A stretch of DNA of 9,424 nucleotides. Origin: RGIG2094 sp045660065 (GTDB lineage: Bacteria; Bacillota; Clostridia; RGIG6154). Every line of letters begins with the position of its first letter. Position 1 is the first letter of the stretch. Where the stretch lies: assembly GCA_045660065.1 (NCBI GenBank), contig JAZRDC010000064.1, forward strand, positions 1 to 9,424, given 5' to 3'. Position numbers and translations under genes: made by a program. Below, in pieces: positions 5,480 to 9,424 of this stretch. The notes beneath the pieces were generated by a model. That model did no database searches. It had not been told where the DNA came from and worked only from the letters and a program-made list of their open reading frames with translations.

Positions 5480-7030
5480 TTATTTAGCGTAATCAATCGC
5501 TCTAGTTTCACGAATAACATTAACTTTAATCTGTCCCGGATATTCAAGTTCGCTTTCAATGCGTTTTACAATATCGCGAGCGATAATTGTAACTTCGTCA
5601 TCTGAAATCTTTTCAGGTTTAACCAAAATTCTGATTTCACGACCTGCCTGAATAGCAAATGAATGATCAACACCTTCAAAATCGTTTGCGATTTCTTCAA
5701 GTTTTTCAAGACGTTTGATATAAGTTTCAACATTTTCGCGTCTTGCACCCGGACGGGCTGCTGAAATTGAGTCTGCCGCCTGAACAATAAATGCAAGCGG
5801 AGTTTCTGCAGCAACATCACCGTGGTGTGCGTGTACTGCGTGAATAACTTCTGCGCTTTCTTTGTGTTTGCGCAATATGTCAACACCGATTTCAATGTGT
5901 GAGCCTTCGATTTCATGGTCTACAGCCTTACCGATATCGTGGAGTAAACCCGCACGTTTGGCAACTGTAACATCTACACCAAGTTCGCTTGCTAAAATTC
6001 CTGATAACTGAGCAACTTCGATAGAATGCTTTAATACATTCTGACCGTAACTTGTTCTGAATTTAAGTTTACCAAGCAATTTAATAATATCAGGATGAAC
6101 ACCGTGAACACCTGTTTCAAATGTTGCGCGTTCGCCCTCTTCCTTGATTGTGTTGTCAACTTCTTTTTTAGCTCTGTCAACGGTTTCTTCAATTCTTGCA
6201 GGATGAATTCTGCCGTCGCCAATGAGTTTTTCAAGTGAAACTCTTGCAATTTCACGTCTTATTGGGTCAAACCCTGAAATAACTACTGCTTCAGGAGTAT
6301 CGTCAATAATAAGGTCAACACCTGTTAATGTTTCCAATGCTCTGATGTTTCTTCCTTCACGACCGATAATTCTTCCCTTCATATCGTCGCTTGGAAGTGA
6401 AACAACTGATACTGTTGTTTCTGCAACATGGTCTGCTGCACATTTCTGAATTGCTGCGCTTAAAATGTTTCTTGCGCGTTTTTCTGATTCTTCTTTCACG
6501 TTGTTTTCAACATCGCGAATTAAAATTGCAGCTTCGTGACGGATTTCACTTTCCATAGTCTTAAGCAAATATTCCTTCGCTTCTGCTGCAGACAATCCTG
6601 ACAATTTCTCAAGAATAACAATTTCATCTTTAAGTGTTTGGTTGATTTTTTCTTTCAGTTCTTCAGTTTCTTTAATTTTAATATTGAGTAAATCGTCCTT
6701 TTTGTCCAAGCTTTCCGTTTTCTTTTCAAGAGATTCTTCCTTCTGCTGAATTCTTCTCTCCTGACGCTGAACTTCTGCTCTGCGTTCCTTTATTTCTTTA
6801 TCAAGTTCTGCTTTTTGATTCTGCACATCTTCTTTTGCTTCCAAAAGAATTTCGCGCTTTTTATTTTCTGCAGATTTTATCGCATCGTTTAGTATGTTTT
6901 TAGCCTGTGCTTCGGCACTTCCGATTTCGCCTTCTGCTATTTTTTTGCGGTATCCGATGCCGAGAAAAAATGAGGCTATTATCAAAACGAGCGCTACTAA
7001 TGAGATAATAACGTAAATTATATGTAGCAC
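5480..7030 (-). CDS. rny: Ribonuclease Y (membrane-anchored endoribonuclease)
   Basis: RNase Y begins mRNA decay and processes structured RNAs and riboswitch transcripts from the inner face of the membrane in Firmicutes. The 516 residues compare with about 520 in Bacillus subtilis. Seen in order: an N-terminal membrane helix (about 4-26), a long charged coiled coil (about 30-150) rich in Lys, Glu and Gln, a KH RNA-binding domain with GRIIGREGRNIR (219-230), and an HD domain with HSIEVA (335-340), LLHDIGK (362-368, catalytic His364-Asp365) and HHGD, then a conserved tail ending in ETRAIDYAK. The only in-frame initiation codon of the usual kinds near the N-terminus is GTG at 7030-7028. It overlaps the GGGAGG ribosome site, so the true start may be a rare AUA or AUU codon 3-4 codons further in. 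It is transcribed divergently from the DnaD-like gene and ends at its own terminator. Confidence 0.96.
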   Translation of the reverse strand: MLHIIYVIISLVALVLIIASFFLGIGYRKKIAEGEIGSAEAQAKNILNDAIKSAENKKREILLEAKEDVQNQKAELDKEIKERRAEVQRQERRIQQKEESLEKKTESLDKKDDLLNIKIKETEELKEKINQTLKDEIVILEKLSGLSAAEAKEYLLKTMESEIRHEAAILIRDVENNVKEESEKRARNILSAAIQKCAADHVAETTVSVVSLPSDDMKGRIIGREGRNIRALETLTGVDLIIDDTPEAVVISGFDPIRREIARVSLEKLIGDGRIHPARIEETVDRAKKEVDNTIKEEGERATFETGVHGVHPDIIKLLGKLKFRTSYGQNVLKHSIEVAQLSGILASELGVDVTVAKRAGLLHDIGKAVDHEIEGSHIEIGVDILRKHKESAEVIHAVHAHHGDVAAETPLAFIVQAADSISAARPGARRENVETYIKRLEKLEEIANDFEGVDHSFAIQAGREIRILVKPEKISDDEVTIIARDIVKRIESELEYPGQIKVNVIRETRAIDYAK

Positions 7031-7035
7031 CTCCC
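7030..7035 (-). promoter_or_regulatory. Ribosome binding site of rny overlapping the predicted GTG start
   Basis: GGGAGG on the minus strand runs 7035-7030, and its last G is the first base of the GTG start codon. With normal 5-9 base spacing this site would favour the in-frame ATA at 7021 (8 bases); the ATT at 7018 is 11 bases away. The overlapping ATG at 7037 is in another frame. Confidence 0.6.
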
Positions 7036-7062
7036 ATACTTTATATATTCAGTTTTTATCAT

Positions 7063-7092
7063 ATTATAAAGAACTAATAAAAGTTTACACAA
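7063..7092 (-). promoter_or_regulatory. Possible second (proximal) rny promoter
   Basis: TATAAT on the minus strand (7068-7063) is a perfect -10 box, with TTGTGT (7092-7087) 18 bases upstream as a weak -35. It would give a leader of only about 25 bases. AT-rich sequence makes a chance match possible. Confidence 0.35.
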
Positions 7093-7104
7093 AAAGATAA
7101 TTCT

Positions 7105-7133
7105 ATTTTACATTGTTTTTAAGAAAATGTCAA
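7105..7133 (-). promoter_or_regulatory. Sigma-A promoter of rny (distal)
   Basis: On the minus strand TTGACA (7133-7128), a 17-base spacer and TAAAAT (7110-7105). Transcription would start near 7098, giving a leader of about 68 bases before the rny start. The -35 box is perfect and the -10 has five of six matches. Confidence 0.75.
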
Positions 7134-7151
7134 GAAAAATAATAAAAACTC

Positions 7152-7180
7152 TGTTCAAAAATTAAAAAATGTGTTATACT
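7152..7180 (+). promoter_or_regulatory. Extended -10 promoter of the DnaD/DnaC-like operon
   Basis: TGTTATACT (7172-7180) is an extended -10 element (TG, one base, TATACT). A weak -35, TGTTCA (7152-7157), lies 17 bases upstream. Transcription would start near 7187, about 28 bases before the ATG at 7215. It is back to back with the rny promoter, with about 20 bases between the two -35 boxes. Confidence 0.7.
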
Positions 7181-7214
7181 GTCTTTACCGCAAAAAATGA
7201 GAGGAGGATATAAT

Positions 7215-8123
7215 ATGAAATTTTCGTTGGAAAAAGACTATTTTGGTGCAGTTTCTCTGCCTGAAGATTTCTTGTCTAAAAAGATGGATGAACTTGATTT
7301 TCAGGAACTGAAAGTGTATCTTAAAATATGCCTTTTGTGCAGACAAAACAAAGATGAAGAATTATCCTCTCTTGCAGAAAAAGCGAAGGTTAACGAAAAT
7401 GAAATGTTGTATATCCTGTCATCTTTGGAGAAAAAGGGACTTGTAAAAGTTTCAAAAACAGGAATTTTGCTTGTTGGCGAAAACAAAAGTGCAAAAAAAT
7501 CAGTTGATGCGGAAGAATTTTCCGATAAAGAAAACGAAGATGTAAAAACTATTGCATCTGCCACAGAATGTGCCTTCGGCAAACTGCTTTCTCACGCAGA
7601 TCTGAATTCTATAATGGGAATTTATAAATTTATAGACCTTCCTGCGGAAGTTTTCGTACTTGCAATTGAATATTGTGCAGCGCTCGGTAAAAAAAGTTTC
7701 AGTTACATAGAAAAAGTTTTAGTTTCATGGAAAGAAGCAGGAGTTGTAAGTGCCCACACTGCCCACGAATACTTAAGAATTAAAGAAGAAAATGAGCAGT
7801 ATTACGGTCATCTCAAACAAAAACTTGGAATTTACGGCTTTAATTTAACCAAAAAACAAAAAGAATTTGCTGATAAGTGGAAAAATGATTTCACGGTGGA
7901 GCAAATTATAGAAGCCTGCGAAAGAACTATCGACGGTACGGGAAAAATCTCTTTTGCACACACCGACAAAGTACTTTATAATCCTGATTATGAGTATATA
8001 AATTCGGCAAAAAGTGGCGTAAAACATACAAAATTCAATAATTTTGAAGAAAGCAAAACAGATTACACCGATATTGAAAAAAACAACTTGTTAAAAATAA
8101 TGAACAGAAAGAAAGGGGAATAA
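7215..8123 (+). CDS. DnaD-like replication initiation/primosome protein
   Basis: This probably takes part in loading the replicative helicase at the origin or at restart sites, together with the ATPase encoded just downstream. Seen over 302 residues: an N-terminal region with winged-helix character (about 25-90: ELKVYLKICLLCRQ, then SSLAEKAKVN and LEKKGLVKVS), an acidic/charged linker (about 90-112), and two DnaB_2/DnaD-type helical regions. The first, about 115-190, has SFSYIEKVLVSWKEAGV; the second, about 205-260, has the aromatic-rich YGFNLTKKQKEFADKW and ISFAHTDKVLYNPDY. The start at 7215 is preferred because GAGGAGG (7201-7207) precedes it with 7 bases of spacing; the ATG at 7197 lies before that site. 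Its stop is 3 bases from the next ATG, so the two form an operon. Clostridia often use such DnaD/DnaB-family proteins. I cannot assign it to DnaD rather than DnaB, so no symbol is given. Confidence 0.85.
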   Translation: MKFSLEKDYFGAVSLPEDFLSKKMDELDFQELKVYLKICLLCRQNKDEELSSLAEKAKVNENEMLYILSSLEKKGLVKVSKTGILLVGENKSAKKSVDAEEFSDKENEDVKTIASATECAFGKLLSHADLNSIMGIYKFIDLPAEVFVLAIEYCAALGKKSFSYIEKVLVSWKEAGVVSAHTAHEYLRIKEENEQYYGHLKQKLGIYGFNLTKKQKEFADKWKNDFTVEQIIEACERTIDGTGKISFAHTDKVLYNPDYEYINSAKSGVKHTKFNNFEESKTDYTDIEKNNLLKIMNRKKGE

Positions 8124-8126
8124 AAA

Positions 8127-9104
8127 ATGGCATATTCAAAAAGAATTCTTGCAAAAGTTACAGGCGATTTTCAGGACAGAAGAAATGCTCACAAAAGACT
8201 TTTGCAACAACGCGAAATTGAAATTTACGAAAAGTTCCCCGAAATAGAAAAAATCGACACGGATTTAAGAAAAATAGGATTTAAACTTACTCAAAGTATT
8301 ATGTGTGGGGCAAATGTAGAAAAATCCATCGAGGAGATCAGAAAGCAAAGTCAGGAGTTAGAAGAAATCAAACGCAAAGAACTTGTTAAAAACGGATATC
8401 CGGAGGACTATCTTCTTATTAAATATAATTGCGATGTTTGCAAAGACGAAGGATTTGTGGACGGAGCAATGTGTAAGTGCTTTGAAAGAACATTAAAAGA
8501 AGAAGCCTATAAATATTCAAATCTTCCTATATTAATGGACAGTCGTACATTTGATGATTTTAATCTGGAACTTTATCCTGATGATGAATCAGATTTATCA
8601 CCGAGAAAAGTCATGGCAGCGGTTTTTGAATATTGTAAAGATTATGCAAAAGACTATAATGATAAAAGTGAAAATCTGTTTTTATATGGCGGAACAGGTC
8701 TTGGTAAAACTTTTATTTCAAGTTGCATTGCAAAATCGGTGCTTGAAAAAGGTTATAGTGTTTTTTATCAGCCTGCCTATAAAATTTTTCCAATTTTTGA
8801 AGAACTCCGTTTCGGGGATAGGGATAAAGATATTTTAAGAATGCAGACAGATGAGATTTTCAAAACCGATCTTCTTATTATAGATGACCTTGGAACTGAA
8901 CTTACCACTTCATATACCGCAGAAGTTTTCTTTGATTTGTTAAACAGCAGAATAAATGATAAAAAGCAGACAATAATAAATACCAATCTTTCCCTTGCGG
9001 ATTTAAAGAGAGTGTATTCAGAAAGAATAACATCAAGAATAATCGGAAACTTCACTCAACTTAAGTTTTTAGGGGAAGATATAAGGGTAAATTTCGGCAA
9101 TTAA
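8127..9104 (+). CDS. dnaC: DnaC/DnaI-like AAA+ helicase loader ATPase
   Basis: A helicase-loading ATPase that should place the replicative DnaB-type helicase on DNA, working with the DnaD-like protein. Seen over 325 residues: a helical, highly charged N-terminal helicase-binding region (about 1-95), a four-Cys zinc motif with C102, C105, C116 and C118 (CDVC and CKC) as in clostridial and DnaI-type loaders, then an AAA+ domain with Walker A GGTGLGKT (188-195), Walker B LLIIDD (249-254), sensor-1 INTN (284-287) and an SERITSRI stretch (298-305) containing the arginine-finger candidate R300. It ends in LGEDIRV, as many IstB/DnaC-like ATPases do. The start follows GAAAGGGG (8111-8118) with 8 bases of spacing. 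An IstB transposition ATPase is the alternative, but the zinc motif, the N-terminal domain and the DnaD partner favour replication. The symbol follows the common annotation for this family. Confidence 0.9.
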   Translation: MAYSKRILAKVTGDFQDRRNAHKRLLQQREIEIYEKFPEIEKIDTDLRKIGFKLTQSIMCGANVEKSIEEIRKQSQELEEIKRKELVKNGYPEDYLLIKYNCDVCKDEGFVDGAMCKCFERTLKEEAYKYSNLPILMDSRTFDDFNLELYPDDESDLSPRKVMAAVFEYCKDYAKDYNDKSENLFLYGGTGLGKTFISSCIAKSVLEKGYSVFYQPAYKIFPIFEELRFGDRDKDILRMQTDEIFKTDLLIIDDLGTELTTSYTAEVFFDLLNSRINDKKQTIINTNLSLADLKRVYSERITSRIIGNFTQLKFLGEDIRVNFGN

Positions 9105-9133
9105 AAATTTTTTAAAAAAATTTGCAAAAAGTA

Positions 9134-9162
9134 TTGACAAATGGGATAGATGATGGTAAAAT
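9134..9162 (+). promoter_or_regulatory. rRNA operon promoter P1
   Basis: TTGACA (9134-9139), a 17-base spacer and TAAAAT (9157-9162). A-tract-rich DNA (9105-9130) just upstream could act as an UP element. Transcription should begin near 9168-9169 (GG of the ATAATCAGG block). Confidence 0.85.
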
Positions 9163-9227
9163 AATCAGGCTGTCAAAAAGCAGCAAACACAAAATTAAAA
9201 AAAGTTAATAAATTTTCAAAAAAGGTA

Positions 9228-9256
9228 TTGACAAAGTTTTGATTTTGTGTTATGAT
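9228..9256 (+). promoter_or_regulatory. rRNA operon promoter P2 (extended -10)
   Basis: TTGACA (9228-9233), a 17-base spacer and TATGAT (9251-9256) preceded by TG-T, which makes an extended -10. AT-rich sequence at 9190-9227 precedes it. The block ATAATCAGG follows exactly as at P1, so transcription should start near 9262-9263. Confidence 0.87.
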
Positions 9257-9262
9257 AATCAG

Positions 9263-9280
9263 GTCGCCAATGAGAGCGAC
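9263..9280 (+). other. 5'-terminal hairpin of the P2 rRNA transcript
   Basis: GTCGC (9263-9267) pairs with GCGAC (9276-9280) around an 8-base loop. It lies at or within a base of the predicted P2 start. A 4-bp counterpart, GCTG/CAGC (9169-9172 with 9181-9184), lies at the P1 start. Confidence 0.5.
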
Positions 9281-9288
9281 AACAAATT

Positions 9289-9302
9289 GGACATTGAAAA
9301 TT
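9289..9302 (+). promoter_or_regulatory. boxA-like antitermination element in the rRNA leader
   Basis: GGACATTGAAAATT resembles the TGTTCTTTGAAAAC type of boxA found in Firmicutes rRNA leaders, where Nus factors bind the nascent RNA. It lies about 26 bases after the P2 start and is followed by ATATAGCAACCAGC, a sequence style typical of clostridial leaders. Confidence 0.6.
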
Positions 9303-9324
9303 ATATAGCAACCAGCAAAGGTTC

Positions 9325-9340
9325 TCGTAAAATTTTACGA
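9325..9340 (+). other. 16-base palindrome in the rRNA leader
   Basis: TCGTAAAATTTTACGA is a perfect palindrome and can form a stem in the leader RNA (6 bp or more with a 4-base loop). It may take part in leader folding or RNase processing of the precursor; the role is inferred. Confidence 0.5.
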
Positions 9341-9405
9341 ACAGTAAAATCAATTAATTTGAGAAGTACAGATTTGAAATGAGCTAAAAGCTTATTTATG
9401 AATTT

Positions 9406-9421
9406 GAGTTTAAGTTAACTC
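9406..9421 (+). other. Short stem-loop at the end of the rRNA leader
   Basis: GAGTT (9406-9410) pairs with AACTC (9417-9421). Such elements commonly lie just before the 16S 5' end and may join the processing stalk or pair with the start of 16S. The 16S gene would follow within a few tens of bases. Confidence 0.4.
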
Positions 9422-9424
9422 TGA

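Larger units (their letters stand above)
9105..9424 (+). promoter_or_regulatory. rRNA operon promoter and leader region (no protein gene)
   Basis: These 320 bases hold no credible coding sequence. They contain AT-rich upstream tracts, two consensus promoters 94 bases apart, a boxA-like element and several stem-loops, ending in a leader-like segment of the kind found just before clostridial 16S genes. The 16S gene itself is not in the window. No GC-rich terminator follows the DnaC-like gene. Confidence 0.85.

Noticed and set aside
7031..7127. Riboswitch or attenuator in the rny leader
   Set aside because: The leader is short and AT-rich, with no hairpin of note or terminator-like structure.
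7197..7214. Earlier ATG for the DnaD-like protein
   Set aside because: It precedes the GAGGAGG site that is correctly placed for 7215.
9105..9125. AT tract after the DnaC-like gene as an intrinsic terminator
   Set aside because: The possible stem has only A-T pairs and no GC core.
9400..9424. Start of the 16S rRNA gene
   Set aside because: The conserved GAGTTTGATCCTGG start is not present; only leader sequence is visible.

Overview
The window looks like chromosome from a low-GC Gram-positive anaerobe of the class Clostridia, perhaps an uncultured gut or rumen lineage. The evidence is the AT-rich sequence, strong Shine-Dalgarno sites, an RNase Y, a DnaD-like/DnaC-like helicase-loading pair, consensus sigma-A promoters, and a Clostridia-style tandem rRNA promoter with leader. 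No genus can be named. There are eight protein genes, one of them partial, and no mobile element, CRISPR array or tRNA.

Layout. Positions 2-4924 (+): the 3' part of a gatA-type gene, gatB, an alanyl-tRNA editing protein (AlaX type) and a Gfo/Idh/MocA oxidoreductase, closely spaced and co-directional. They end at a 15-bp bidirectional terminator (4929-4962). Positions 4953-7030 (-): rny (RNase Y), its terminator, then tadA with its own perfect-consensus promoter. Positions 7031-7196: a divergent promoter region. Positions 7215-9104 (+): a DnaD-like protein and a DnaC-like AAA+ ATPase, probably the replicative helicase loading pair. Positions 9105-9424: two tandem promoters and the leader of an rRNA operon whose 16S gene should begin just past the window.

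Most genes serve tRNA and RNA handling: transamidation (GatAB), removal of mischarged alanine (AlaX), wobble deamination (TadA), mRNA decay (RNase Y) and rRNA synthesis. A primosome pair sits next to the rRNA operon.

The most notable observation is in gatA. The reading frame is intact and clearly GatA-like, but the amidase signature is degenerate. The nucleophilic serine position of the GGS-I-R motif is alanine, the cis-serine position of the GGSSGG loop is leucine, the Arg and Asp that hold glutamine in GatA are replaced, and a C-terminal active-site loop is shortened. The adjacent GatB keeps its zinc cysteines and catalytic acidic and histidine residues. I infer a GatCAB-type enzyme whose A subunit cannot hydrolyse glutamine and is kept as a scaffold. 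Ammonia would then come from solution, another amidase, or a second complete GatCAB. Smaller points are a probable leaderless tadA mRNA, an unusual rny start, and matching 5' hairpins on the two rRNA transcripts.
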